From Lewinellaceae bacterium (GTDB lineage: Bacteria > Bacteroidota > Bacteroidia > Chitinophagales > Saprospiraceae), in assembly GCA_020636135.1 (NCBI GenBank), contig JACJYK010000001.1:2652501-2716500 (forward strand): a stretch of DNA of 64,000 nt, read 5' to 3'. The translations under genes were made by a program, and so were the position numbers. Shown piece by piece: positions 7,873 to 16,853 of the stretch (positions within the stretch are counted from its first letter, which is position 1; every line of letters begins with the position of its first letter). The notes below the pieces were generated by a model. The model saw only the letters and a program-made list of their open reading frames with translations. It was not told where the DNA came from and searched no databases.

Positions 7873-9177
7873 ATGAATGGAGAAAGCACTTATTTAGTCA
7901 TCATCGCGGGATCCCTGATCCTTATCTTATCCTACATCTTCAATTTAATTGCTGAGCGCACCAATATCCCTTCGGTGCTCATGCTTATTCTGCTGGGCGT
8001 GGTGATCCAGTTTGGGCTGGAACTGATGCACTTCCAGCTGGCTGACCTGTTTCCGGCATTGGAAGTGCTGGGTGTTATCGGACTGATCATGATTGTTCTG
8101 GAGGCAGCACTGGATCTTGAATTGAACAAGGAAAAACTGCCCCTGATCGGCAAGTCACTGGTTGTAGCTTTATCCGGCTTGGTACTGGCCACAATGGCCA
8201 TAGCCGGTCTGGTCAAACTTTTTTTCACCATTGATTTTGCCCACGCCATCCTGCTGGCCACACCGCTGGCAATCATGTCCAGTGCTATCATCATTCCTTC
8301 GGTGCAGAAGCTCACAGCTACCAAACGGGAGAACATGATCTATGAATCCACTTTTTCGGATATTCTGGGGATCATGCTATTCTACTTCATGATCTCATAC
8401 CTGGAAGAAGGTGGCGGTACGGCTGCCCTTCATTTCGGCGCCAGCCTTATCCTCACCATCCTGGTAGCCGTAGTTGCCAGTTATTTACTGATCTACTTCT
8501 TCAAGGATTTTACCGGTAATAAATTATTCCTGCTGATAGCCAGCTTACTTCTCCTCTATTCGCTGGGAAAGATCATGCATTTATCTCCACTGCTGATCAT
8601 CCTGGTATTCGGTCTGGCCCTTTCCAATCACCAGCGATTTTTCTGGATTTTCAAGACGAGCACCGGAGCGGATGACCCGATCGAACGCATCGAGAAGGAA
8701 TTCCATATCATCACCATGGAAACAGCTTTTGTGGTAAGGACCTTTTTCTTTGTGATCTTTGGCATGACCATCCAGCTCTCCGACCTCATCGACGGAAAAG
8801 TTGCCCTGATATCGGCGCTGATCCTGCTGGCACTTTATGCTTCGCGGTGGCTCATTTTGCGTTTGTTGCAGGGTTCATCGATGGTGCCGGAATTGTGGCT
8901 GGCTCCCCGGGGACTGATTACCATCCTGCTCTTTTTTGCCATCCCACCGGCACTGCAGATCGATGGATTTAAAAATGGTATCCTGCTTTATGTGATCATT
9001 ATAAGCAGCCTGCTGATGACCTGGGCGCTGGTTGACCACCACCGCAAGTCACCCGGTGCGGAAACAAGCCCAACTACGACAGATCCGGCCCCGGTATCAG
9101 ATCCTGCAGATACCGGGATCTCCAATACTCCGGAAGAGCCGGATGATCCACCAAAATCCAATGCCCCGTTGTTTTAA
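7873..9177 (+). CDS. Cation/proton antiporter (Na_H_Exchanger family)
   Basis: 434 residues with about 12 hydrophobic segments, starting YLVIIAGSLILILSYIFN and containing the family-typical IPSVLMLILLGVVIQ near the N-terminus and a TFSDILG stretch in the middle. It should exchange Na+ or K+ for H+ across the inner membrane. The last 45 residues form a Pro/Asp/Ser/Thr-rich, probably disordered cytoplasmic tail (SPTTTDPAPVSDPADTG), unusual for a short antiporter. No TrkA-N or TrkA-C domain follows. An FNR-like palindrome 36 bp upstream suggests control by the adjacent receiver-FNR protein. Confidence 0.88.
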   Translation: MNGESTYLVIIAGSLILILSYIFNLIAERTNIPSVLMLILLGVVIQFGLELMHFQLADLFPALEVLGVIGLIMIVLEAALDLELNKEKLPLIGKSLVVALSGLVLATMAIAGLVKLFFTIDFAHAILLATPLAIMSSAIIIPSVQKLTATKRENMIYESTFSDILGIMLFYFMISYLEEGGGTAALHFGASLILTILVAVVASYLLIYFFKDFTGNKLFLLIASLLLLYSLGKIMHLSPLLIILVFGLALSNHQRFFWIFKTSTGADDPIERIEKEFHIITMETAFVVRTFFFVIFGMTIQLSDLIDGKVALISALILLALYASRWLILRLLQGSSMVPELWLAPRGLITILLFFAIPPALQIDGFKNGILLYVIIISSLLMTWALVDHHRKSPGAETSPTTTDPAPVSDPADTGISNTPEEPDDPPKSNAPLF

Positions 9178-9355
9178 GCCCGAAAGCCTCCTGACGGTAG
9201 CGGGGCCTCTCCGTGCCATGCGATCGTATATTCAACAGGATCCGAACCTTCATTGTGACATCACTGGTCATGTGGGTCTTTACCTAATTCTGACCTTCAA
9301 TATTGAAAAAATCACGATTTGAAAATCCTGATCCGCCAATAAACGTTATATCAGT

Positions 9356-12300
9356 ATGACAAAAGCAAAGAACAAAAAGCGCAGGATTGGCCGTATCATC
9401 CTGGTGGCCTTCAGTCTTATCATCGTGTTCCTCTTACTCACTCCAGTACTCTTTAAGAACAAAATACTGGAGCGGGTGAAGCAGGAGGTAGACCGTAATA
9501 CCGAGGTTACACTGGACTTTACGGACGTATCCATCAGCTGGTGGAAGCATTTTCCGGACTTGTCCGTCCGCATCGACCAGCCGGTCGTGACCGGTAAGGA
9601 TACCTTTGCCGGTCTTGCATTATTCCGGTCCAGAGCGTTGGGCGTTGATTTCAACTTCTGGGATGTACTGAAAAACAGTGATTCACTGCGCATTCAGGGC
9701 ATCCACCTCGACCAGCCGGATATCCGGGTTAAAGTGCTTGCCGACGGAACCGCCAATTACAATATCACCAAACCACAGGAGACCGAAGCTACCACATCGG
9801 CAGCGACTGCTTTCAGGCTGGATTTACAGCGCCTGGACTGTCAGGGGGGAACGCTTGATTATCAGGATTTGTCCCTGGACACCTATTTTCATCTGGCTCA
9901 CCTGAATCAGGATGGCCAGATCACCTATCAGGATAACAAGGTGGAAATTGGACTGGATGCCCAAGCGGACAGTGTCACCCTGCTCTACGGAGGCATCACC
10001 TATCTTAATGCCGCCGGGGTAACCTGGCAAGGCCCATTATTACTGGATCTGGATGCCGAAAAGTACACGTTTGATGCCAACGCAATAACCCTTAATGCAT
10101 TGCCGGTTGACCTGAACGGATGGGTCGACCTGGAGCCTAAATCGGTCGATATGGATCTTGCTATCCGCACCCCGGGCGGCGATGTCAAACAAATGCTGTC
10201 ACTGATACCAGGAGCATACCACCACTATTATGAGGGAATTACTGCCAGTGGAGAAGCAAATCTGGAAGTAACCCTGAAAGGCCCTTACCAGGACAATGTG
10301 TCCTACCCCGCCCTGCATCTTACCACGCAAGTCAAAAATGGCCGCATTCAATATGCCGGCGCTCCCTTCCCCATCGAGCAATTGCGTGTTGATGCTGAAA
10401 TCAACTCCAGGGATGCCCTTTACAATGCTATGGATGTGGCACTCAGGGACCTCCATGCTGTGGTCAAGGACTCTCCGCTGGACGGACAGCTGCTGATAGA
10501 TTATACCCTTCAGGACATTGTAGCCCGCGGACATCTAAAAACAAATCTGGACCTGGCCTCCTGGGTGGAAGCGCTGAAATTAGCAGATCAGTATCCGGTG
10601 AAAGGGATTCTGGCCGGTGAAGCGGACTTTGATTTCAGTCAATCAGCAGTAGTCCAAAAGAAATATGAGCAGATCAAATTTAACGGCGCTTTCAGCGGCA
10701 AAGACATTGCAGGTCAAATACCCGGTTATCCGGCTTTTGCGGCATCCAATGCTACCATCAACCTGAATCCGGAGCGCGTCGATATGCAGATCAGTGAAGC
10801 AACCGCCGGGCATTCACAAGGGTCGGCAGGCATCAATATTCAGGATCCCCTTTCCTACCTGACCGGCGGTAGTCGCACCGTCGTAGCCATTGATGTTAAT
10901 ATGCCAAGACTGGATCTTACGGAGTGGATGTCTTCCTCGCCCGCAGATACCGTCACGCAGGTTCCGGTCTACCAATCTCCCTATCAACCGCTACCTCCGG
11001 TTCAGATCCGCTGGAATGCATCGATAGACCGGCTGGATTACGATCAGTACGATATCCGGAATTTACGTACCAATGGCTCCTTTAAGAACGACACATTGCA
11101 GCTGCAAACCGCGTCGTGTTTGCTCTCCGGAGAACCGGTTTCGATCGCTGGCACCTTACGCCATCCCTATCAATGGTACAGCGATCCGGGTAGTGGGATG
11201 AGCGGCGATCTTAAGCTGGAGGCCCGGAAACTGGACCTGAACCCCTGGCTTGAAGTGGATACCTCTACGACAACAACTCAGACAGCTGCAACTACCAGTG
11301 AGAAGATCCTTCCGGCTAATGTGAATATTCAGGTAAAAGCATCGGTGGGTGAGCTGATCTACGACAAGTATCACCTCAACAATAGCTCGGGAATCATAGA
11401 ACTGGCCGATCAGCAACTGGCTTTTAATGAGATGAAAACAAACCTCCTCGGAGGCCAGGTCGAATTTGCCGGACTCTACTCCGAACAGGGTGAACATCCG
11501 GATTTCGACCTGAAGTATGATATGCGCAAAATGAAATTCGCACCCTTGTTCCAGACTTCCCAGACATTCCAGAAACTGGCGCCTATCGCTTCTTTCCTGG
11601 ATGGCGTCTTCTCCAGCACGCTGGTATTATCCGGGAAATTGGGTGACGGATGGATGCCGATCTGGGATCAGCTCAATGCAGCTGGTTTTCTGGAGACAGA
11701 GTCTGCACGTCTGAACAACTTCGAGCCGATCAATGAAGTGGCTAACCGATTACAGATCAAACAACTGGAAAATATCAACTGGAAGAATTCCCGCAACTGG
11801 TTTGAGGTCGAGAATGGTACGGTAACCATCAAGCCATTCACCTTTGATTTTCAGGATATGCGCTTCACCGTTCAGGGGCAACACCAGATCGACCAGGATA
11901 TCAAATACCAGGTCCTACTGCAAATACCGCGGTCTCTGCTGGCAAAGTTGAATCTGGACCAGCCGGTCAATGCCGGCGTCCAATGGCTACAGTCACAGGC
12001 ACAGAAATACGGGGTTCCTATTGGTCAATTGGATACGGCTTTCGTGCGGGTGGTCTTTACCGGACAAATCAAAAAGCCACAGGTCCAGCTGCAATGGGTT
12101 ACGAAAGATGGCACTGGTTCTGTCCAGGACGCCGTCAGGTCCCAGTTTGAAGCGGAGGTGGAGAGAGGAAAGGACACTCTTATCCAGAAAGGCGAAGAAG
12201 TGCTGGATAAAGCCAAAGACACCATCAGTAAGGTGATCGACAAAAAAAGCCAGGAGGTGATCGACAAAGCCCAGGACAAAGCACAGGAGGTGATCGATTC

Positions 12301-12511
12301 TGCCAAGAATGCGGCAACACGTGAAGCCCGGGAGCGCCTGGATTCTTTAGCCGGGAAAAAAGTTGGCGAAGTCCTGGACACTTTGTTGCCTCCAGGGCTT
12401 GATTCACTGGGCGGAGCAAAGACTAAGGAAGAAATAGATAAGCTGAAGAACATCCTCAAAGGCTGGGATCCGCTTAAAAAGAAGAAAAAATCCGGGAGTG
12501 GCAACGAGTGA
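9356..12511 (+). CDS. AsmA family protein with amphipathic C-terminal tail
   Basis: 1051 residues. An N-terminal membrane anchor (about 11-32) is followed by AsmA-type sequence, starting with the DFTDVSISWWKHFPDLSVRID region typical of the Bacteroidota branch. The bulk is beta-rich, as in bridge-like lipid transfer proteins (AsmA/TamB/YhdP) spanning the periplasm. Residues about 920-1010 are a charged helical tail with EVIDKAQDKAQEVID-type repeats like apolipoprotein or LEA helices, then a Lys-rich end. AsmA proteins affect outer membrane lipid homeostasis; a direct role here is inferred from family only. It stands alone between the antiporter and a convergent DinB gene. Confidence 0.87.
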   Translation: MTKAKNKKRRIGRIILVAFSLIIVFLLLTPVLFKNKILERVKQEVDRNTEVTLDFTDVSISWWKHFPDLSVRIDQPVVTGKDTFAGLALFRSRALGVDFNFWDVLKNSDSLRIQGIHLDQPDIRVKVLADGTANYNITKPQETEATTSAATAFRLDLQRLDCQGGTLDYQDLSLDTYFHLAHLNQDGQITYQDNKVEIGLDAQADSVTLLYGGITYLNAAGVTWQGPLLLDLDAEKYTFDANAITLNALPVDLNGWVDLEPKSVDMDLAIRTPGGDVKQMLSLIPGAYHHYYEGITASGEANLEVTLKGPYQDNVSYPALHLTTQVKNGRIQYAGAPFPIEQLRVDAEINSRDALYNAMDVALRDLHAVVKDSPLDGQLLIDYTLQDIVARGHLKTNLDLASWVEALKLADQYPVKGILAGEADFDFSQSAVVQKKYEQIKFNGAFSGKDIAGQIPGYPAFAASNATINLNPERVDMQISEATAGHSQGSAGINIQDPLSYLTGGSRTVVAIDVNMPRLDLTEWMSSSPADTVTQVPVYQSPYQPLPPVQIRWNASIDRLDYDQYDIRNLRTNGSFKNDTLQLQTASCLLSGEPVSIAGTLRHPYQWYSDPGSGMSGDLKLEARKLDLNPWLEVDTSTTTTQTAATTSEKILPANVNIQVKASVGELIYDKYHLNNSSGIIELADQQLAFNEMKTNLLGGQVEFAGLYSEQGEHPDFDLKYDMRKMKFAPLFQTSQTFQKLAPIASFLDGVFSSTLVLSGKLGDGWMPIWDQLNAAGFLETESARLNNFEPINEVANRLQIKQLENINWKNSRNWFEVENGTVTIKPFTFDFQDMRFTVQGQHQIDQDIKYQVLLQIPRSLLAKLNLDQPVNAGVQWLQSQAQKYGVPIGQLDTAFVRVVFTGQIKKPQVQLQWVTKDGTGSVQDAVRSQFEAEVERGKDTLIQKGEEVLDKAKDTISKVIDKKSQEVIDKAQDKAQEVIDSAKNAATREARERLDSLAGKKVGEVLDTLLPPGLDSLGGAKTKEEIDKLKNILKGWDPLKKKKKSGSGNE

Positions 12512-12545
12512 CCGGCATATTACCGGAGGACAGCCATTTACCCGT

Positions 12546-13007
12546 TCAGCGGACTCCCCATTCCCAGATGCCGAACTGGATTTTTTTATCCACCGGATGA
12601 CCGCTTTGCTTCAGTGAGAGCATGATCTGTCCACGGTGATGTGATTCATGGGAAATCAGATAACCGAGGAACGCTGCAGGATGGGGTTTAAATCCTTTAA
12701 TCCGCCCATCCCTAAATCCGCGATCAAGTAATGAGGCCACCGCATCGCCGCTTTGCATTATTGATTCTTTTAATATATTTATTGTCAAGAGGTTACCTTT
12801 TTCCAGCTTGACCAATCCTTCAAGCAATTCAGGCAAAGACGCTTTGATCCACATCAACCTAACATTGTGTACATGTGCAAATTGTTCACCCACATTGCGT
12901 CCCCTGGAGGCCGACAGGTCCGTCAAATGTTCTTCCTGCAGAGCATCAAGCAGGTATAAATTGATCCGGTTGTGGATATGCCAGGTATCGATGATTTCAG
13001 TGCTCAT
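12546..13007 (-). CDS. DinB family metal-binding protein
   Basis: 153 residues, a four-helix DinB/YfiT-like fold. The metal-binding histidines are visible as FAHVHNVR (His45/His47) and SHESHHRGQ (His120, His123, His124), the last motif being highly typical. Members are thiol-dependent transferases or damage-inducible proteins of unknown activity. The gene is convergent with asmA (35 bp between the stops). No signal peptide, so cytoplasmic. Confidence 0.85.
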   Translation of the reverse strand: MSTEIIDTWHIHNRINLYLLDALQEEHLTDLSASRGRNVGEQFAHVHNVRLMWIKASLPELLEGLVKLEKGNLLTINILKESIMQSGDAVASLLDRGFRDGRIKGFKPHPAAFLGYLISHESHHRGQIMLSLKQSGHPVDKKIQFGIWEWGVR

Positions 13008-13146
13008 AATTCTGATTATGCATCAAATTAAATCGGAAAATCAAAATCTTGTAACTGCCGCTGCTTTTCCATTCTCTAGTTAATCATTTCCGTGTAGAAC
13101 CAAACCCTCATGGGATGAATGAAGCGGACTTGCTGCTGTTTGACCA

Positions 13147-13154
13147 TAATTTTG
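13147..13154 (+). promoter_or_regulatory. Bacteroidota -7 box before the LytS-type kinase
   Basis: TAATTTTG matches the Bacteroidota -7 consensus TAnnTTTG and lies 37 bp upstream of the kinase ATG. The -33 element is weak: the nearest TTG is at 13130, closer than usual. Confidence 0.4.
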
Positions 13155-13190
13155 TGAGGAAGCCACCCAGCGGTTTTCATACCTGAAACA

Positions 13191-14294
13191 ATGGATTTGG
13201 TCCCATCCCGGCTAGAATGGAGCCCTGAATGGTTAACTTCGGTTATGTCTAGAACTTATTCTGTTCTACTTGAGGTGCTTATCCATATCCTCTTCTGGGG
13301 ATTGACTTCCTGGTTGATCCTGAGCAGTTTCTCCATTGAGTCCATCGAATACACGATTGACCAGGGGGTGGAGCGGATGCAAATTGTCCGCAATCCGGAG
13401 ATCATCCATAAGTTGGTTGTAACCCTGATTCTGAGTGCCCTGTTGTTCTATGGCAACGCGTTCAGTATTTTACGATTCTACCACGCCGGCAAAGTCAGGA
13501 AAATGTTATTTTCTTCATTACTGATCATAGCTGGAATCTTCGGACTGCAATCGCTGGCCATCAGAACTTTTCCCTTTTTTAATGGACCCGCCTTGCATAA
13601 TCAGGTAAATTGGGCGATCCTGGCCTTCTATTTCATTGTTTCGACCGGCTATGCACTGGGGCGGATCGTCTGGCAAGCTACCCTTGATCAGAAGTCCCTG
13701 TTACTGGAGAAAAAACAAGCGGAATTAAATGCACTACGGCTTCAGTTGCAACCACATTTCCTGTTCAACGCGCTTAATAATTTGCTGGCTATGGTCGATC
13801 AGCAAAGGAATCCAGCCCTGGCAGGAGCAATTGACCAGTTATCCCATCTGCTAAGACATGTTGTAGACACGCAAAATCCCATCGTCGTAAGCCAGGAAAT
13901 TGATTTTATCCGGAATTACATACAGATTCAGCTATTGCGCTACGCGGAGAAAGAAGTAAACTTTGACCTGCAGGTCCTGGGGACCAATGATCAACAGCTT
14001 GTCGAACCCGGCATCTTTATTCCTTTCGTAGAGAATGCCTTCAAACATGGTACGGAACCAGAGACCCGCAGCAGTATTTCGGCCCTGTTTGATCTGCGAA
14101 ATATCAACCAGATATTTTTTCGGATCAGCAATCCTAACTTCAGGCACGGAAGTTCCGGCAATGGTACCGGATTAAACGACATCCGGCGGCGTCTTGAACT
14201 ATTGTACCCGGATCAGTACATACTGGATATTGAAGAAAACGAGGAATACATTGTAAAACTAACCATCTGTACACATGAAGGCAATCATCGTTGA
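13191..14294 (+). CDS. LytS/YehU-type sensor histidine kinase
   Basis: 367 residues. Four hydrophobic segments in the first 160 residues (about 25-46, 75-95, 105-122, 140-160) form a membrane sensor without a large periplasmic domain. A short coiled linker follows, then the His_kinase (PF06580) motif LQPHFLFNALNN with His189, and a HATPase domain with N-box PFVENAFKHG (Asn282) and GTGLNDIRRRLELLY. Such kinases pair with LytTR regulators, and one follows with a 20-bp overlap, so they are one operon. Met19 is a possible later start; I keep the first because a -7 box stands 37 bp before it. Confidence 0.88.
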   Translation: MDLVPSRLEWSPEWLTSVMSRTYSVLLEVLIHILFWGLTSWLILSSFSIESIEYTIDQGVERMQIVRNPEIIHKLVVTLILSALLFYGNAFSILRFYHAGKVRKMLFSSLLIIAGIFGLQSLAIRTFPFFNGPALHNQVNWAILAFYFIVSTGYALGRIVWQATLDQKSLLLEKKQAELNALRLQLQPHFLFNALNNLLAMVDQQRNPALAGAIDQLSHLLRHVVDTQNPIVVSQEIDFIRNYIQIQLLRYAEKEVNFDLQVLGTNDQQLVEPGIFIPFVENAFKHGTEPETRSSISALFDLRNINQIFFRISNPNFRHGSSGNGTGLNDIRRRLELLYPDQYILDIEENEEYIVKLTICTHEGNHR

Positions 14295-14949
14295 TGACGA
14301 ACCCAAAGCTATCGAGCTGCTCAGCAACTATCTTCGCATGTGGGGCGGTATAGAACTCGTATCCACTTTTCGGAACAGCCTTAAAGCGCTTGAATTCCTG
14401 CAGGAGCATCCCGTCGATCTGATCCTGTTGGACATCAACATGCCCCATTTATCCGGCATGGATCTGGCCAGGATGATTCCCGCTCATACCCGTATAATAT
14501 TTACGACCGCCTATTCCGAGTTTGCTGTTGAAAGTTATCGTCTCGATGCTGTCGACTACCTGCTCAAACCCATCACTCTGGAACGCTTTATCCGGGCTAT
14601 TAATAAACTCGGGTTTCATCGGGAGAGTGGCCCAGATGCTAATATCCAGTTAATCAAAAGCGGAAACCGGACCTATCAGATACCTTCAGACAAAATAGCC
14701 TTCCTGGAAAAAGAGGGGAACTACATGACCTACCATACAGACCAGGAAAAGATCCTCGCCCGTCAGTCGATTTCCGAAGCGCTGGAACAACTGCCTGATC
14801 ATTTTATTCAGATACACAAATCCTACATTGTCAATCTTCATCGTGTGGTATACTGGAGTAAAGAGGAAGTCAAAATACAGGATGTCATCCTGCCGGTAAG
14901 CACTACCTATCGGGCGGCACTTGAATCACACTTCCATAAAGAACTCTAG
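14275..14949 (+). CDS. LytTR family response regulator
   Basis: 224 residues. A receiver domain (1-118) has Asp8/Asp9, phospho-acceptor Asp53 (LLDINMP), Thr/Ala at FTTAYSEFA and Lys105 region (LLKPIT). A LytTR DNA-binding domain (about 125-224) contains KIAFLEKEGNY and FIQIHKSYIVN. It partners the upstream kinase (20-bp overlap). LytTR proteins bind direct repeats; no target site is evident here. Its 3' end overlaps the convergent fdhD by 4 bp. Confidence 0.9.
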   Translation: MKAIIVDDEPKAIELLSNYLRMWGGIELVSTFRNSLKALEFLQEHPVDLILLDINMPHLSGMDLARMIPAHTRIIFTTAYSEFAVESYRLDAVDYLLKPITLERFIRAINKLGFHRESGPDANIQLIKSGNRTYQIPSDKIAFLEKEGNYMTYHTDQEKILARQSISEALEQLPDHFIQIHKSYIVNLHRVVYWSKEEVKIQDVILPVSTTYRAALESHFHKEL

Positions 14950-15770
14950 TCCAATTCAATGCGGGATGCATGGGTATAAATATTGAAGCGGCCAGGTCCG
15001 GAAAACCCAACCAGCGTCATCCCATATTGTTCGGCCAGGTCCACGGCCAGAGAGGTGGGAGCACCTACAGCTATTAATACCGGACACCGGAGGACGATGG
15101 CCTTCTGGACCAGTTCGAATGCCAGCCGACCGCTCACGACCATCACGCAATCCGCTGCATCCACGTTTCCTGACATGACGCATGAGCCAATTAATTTGTC
15201 GACAGCATTATGACGGCCTACGTCTTCCCGAAGGCAGATGATCTGACCGGATTTATCACAAAGCGCCGCGGCATGCACACCGCCGGTGATGTCAAATAAC
15301 TGCTGCTTTTCCCGGATCAGCCCGGGGAGCTGGCCTATCAGCAAAGCAGGCAAAGGTTTTTTCCAGGTCGGAAAAGGCATTGCTACCGGGCTGAGTAATT
15401 GTTCCATGGTCGTGCGTCCGCAAACGCCGCATGCTGTAGTAGCAGAGTAGCTACGTTCCGGCAAATCCGTTGGCCAGGGCACATCCTCAGTCAATTCGAC
15501 CAGGTAGGTCCCGGATGCCTCCGTGCGTATCGAGCGGAGATCCTGTTTACTCCGGATGATTTGTTCGGAAAACAATAATCCGGCAATCAGATCTTCATCC
15601 GCCCCCGGCGTGCACATCAGAAAACCAAGATCAGCTTGCCGGTTGCCCTGCCGGACAAAAATATGCATGGGGCTTTCCATCGCAATGTTATCCTCGAACT
15701 GCTGCACCCTGCCCTCCTCATAATGAATGATTTGCCGCAGCTGAGTCGCTTGTATCGACTTCAGTTCCAT
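14946..15770 (-). CDS. fdhD: Formate dehydrogenase sulfurtransferase FdhD
   Basis: 274 residues from the chosen start. It has the FdhD hallmark TACGVCGRT, whose two cysteines (Cys136/Cys139 in the longer form) carry sulfur from IscS to the molybdenum bis-MGD cofactor, activating formate dehydrogenase. Other family features are GFLMCTPGADEDLIAGLLFSE and REDVGRHNAVDKLIG. The frame extends upstream to an ATG at 15836, but those 22 residues do not resemble FdhD N-termini, so I prefer MELKSIQATQ at 15770. No formate dehydrogenase or molybdopterin gene lies in the window; the target enzyme must be elsewhere. Confidence 0.92.
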   Translation of the reverse strand: MELKSIQATQLRQIIHYEEGRVQQFEDNIAMESPMHIFVRQGNRQADLGFLMCTPGADEDLIAGLLFSEQIIRSKQDLRSIRTEASGTYLVELTEDVPWPTDLPERSYSATTACGVCGRTTMEQLLSPVAMPFPTWKKPLPALLIGQLPGLIREKQQLFDITGGVHAAALCDKSGQIICLREDVGRHNAVDKLIGSCVMSGNVDAADCVMVVSGRLAFELVQKAIVLRCPVLIAVGAPTSLAVDLAEQYGMTLVGFSGPGRFNIYTHASRIELD

Positions 15771-15926
15771 TTCCGCTTTGTGCCTCATCTCCTGAAGATA
15801 GCACAACTTCCGATGTCCGTCAAACACCAGCGTCAAGCTTTAACAGAGGACCCGGAAAGACGTACATCATTCGTGGGACGAATGAAATTTCTTATTTTAC
15901 CAAAAGCATTAACCACATTAAGGATC

Positions 15927-16844
15927 ATGGATTTTCAAGCGATATTTCCTGAGTGGCTTCAACCTGGCACCTTTGTCTACAATGTGCTGCTATTTCTGGT
16001 TATTACGGCAGCTTTCCTGACCATCGGCTGGATACTGCGCAAGTTTTTCCTGATCCGCATTGCCGACACCACGCAGCGGTACCGGATGCGCAAGATGGTT
16101 AACTTTCTGGGGTACTTTCTGATTATTTTGATCGGGATTCTGATTTTCGCTGAGCAACGGTCCTACCTTACCCTCTCCATCGGATTTATCAGTGCCGGCA
16201 TTGCTTTCGCATTACAGGAAGTGATACTGAGTGTTGCCGGATGGATATCCATTTATTCCTCGCGAGCCTTTAAACCTGGGGATCGCATCTCCATGCAAAA
16301 TGTAAAGGGAGATGTAATTGATGTGGGAATTCTGAAAACTACCCTGATGGAAATTGGCGAATGGGTCACCGGTGATAATTATACTGGCCGCATTGTCCAG
16401 ATCAGCAACTCAGCAGTATTCAAGGGGGCTGTCTACAACTATTCAACCGACTTTCCTTTTGTCTGGGATGAGATAGCCATTCCGGTACGCTTTGGCAGCG
16501 ACGTAGACAAAATGCAGGAGATATTAGCCCAGGTCATCAAAGAGTACCTCATGGAATATACCCGCTATGCGGCCCAGGAATGGAAGGTTCTCGTGCGTCG
16601 CTATCTCATCGAGGATGCACGCGTGGATCCCATCGTCTATACGGAGCTGACCGATAACTGGATCAACTTCACCCTTCGGTACGTTGTTGATTATAAGAAA
16701 CGGAAAAGCACCAAAACCAAGCTATTCCTCGCTATTCATCAAGCTGTAGAAGCCTCTCACGGGAAAGTTAAATTAGGTTCGGCCACTTATGAGATTGTCG
16801 GAATGCCGGATCTTTCCATTCGGGATCCAAAACCAAAACCCTGA
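15927..16844 (+). CDS. MscS-type mechanosensitive ion channel
   Basis: 305 residues from MDFQAIFPEWLQPG. Three membrane segments (about 18-38, 58-75, 82-102); the last is the pore helix with FISAGIAFALQEVILSVAGW. The MscS beta domain follows (FKPGDRISMQNVKGDVIDVGILKTTL, then IVQISNSAVFKG) with a mixed C-terminal domain. It should release solutes on osmotic downshock in the inner membrane. The frame is open 97 codons upstream, but that stretch is the reverse of fdhD and not channel-like. An ATG at 15882 is an alternative start. Confidence 0.88.
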   Translation: MDFQAIFPEWLQPGTFVYNVLLFLVITAAFLTIGWILRKFFLIRIADTTQRYRMRKMVNFLGYFLIILIGILIFAEQRSYLTLSIGFISAGIAFALQEVILSVAGWISIYSSRAFKPGDRISMQNVKGDVIDVGILKTTLMEIGEWVTGDNYTGRIVQISNSAVFKGAVYNYSTDFPFVWDEIAIPVRFGSDVDKMQEILAQVIKEYLMEYTRYAAQEWKVLVRRYLIEDARVDPIVYTELTDNWINFTLRYVVDYKKRKSTKTKLFLAIHQAVEASHGKVKLGSATYEIVGMPDLSIRDPKPKP

Positions 16845-16853
16845 GCCTGCCCT

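Noticed and set aside
14956..15183. Alternative frames inside fdhD and on the opposite strand
   Set aside because: They overlap a clearly recognisable fdhD frame and show no domain or start signal.
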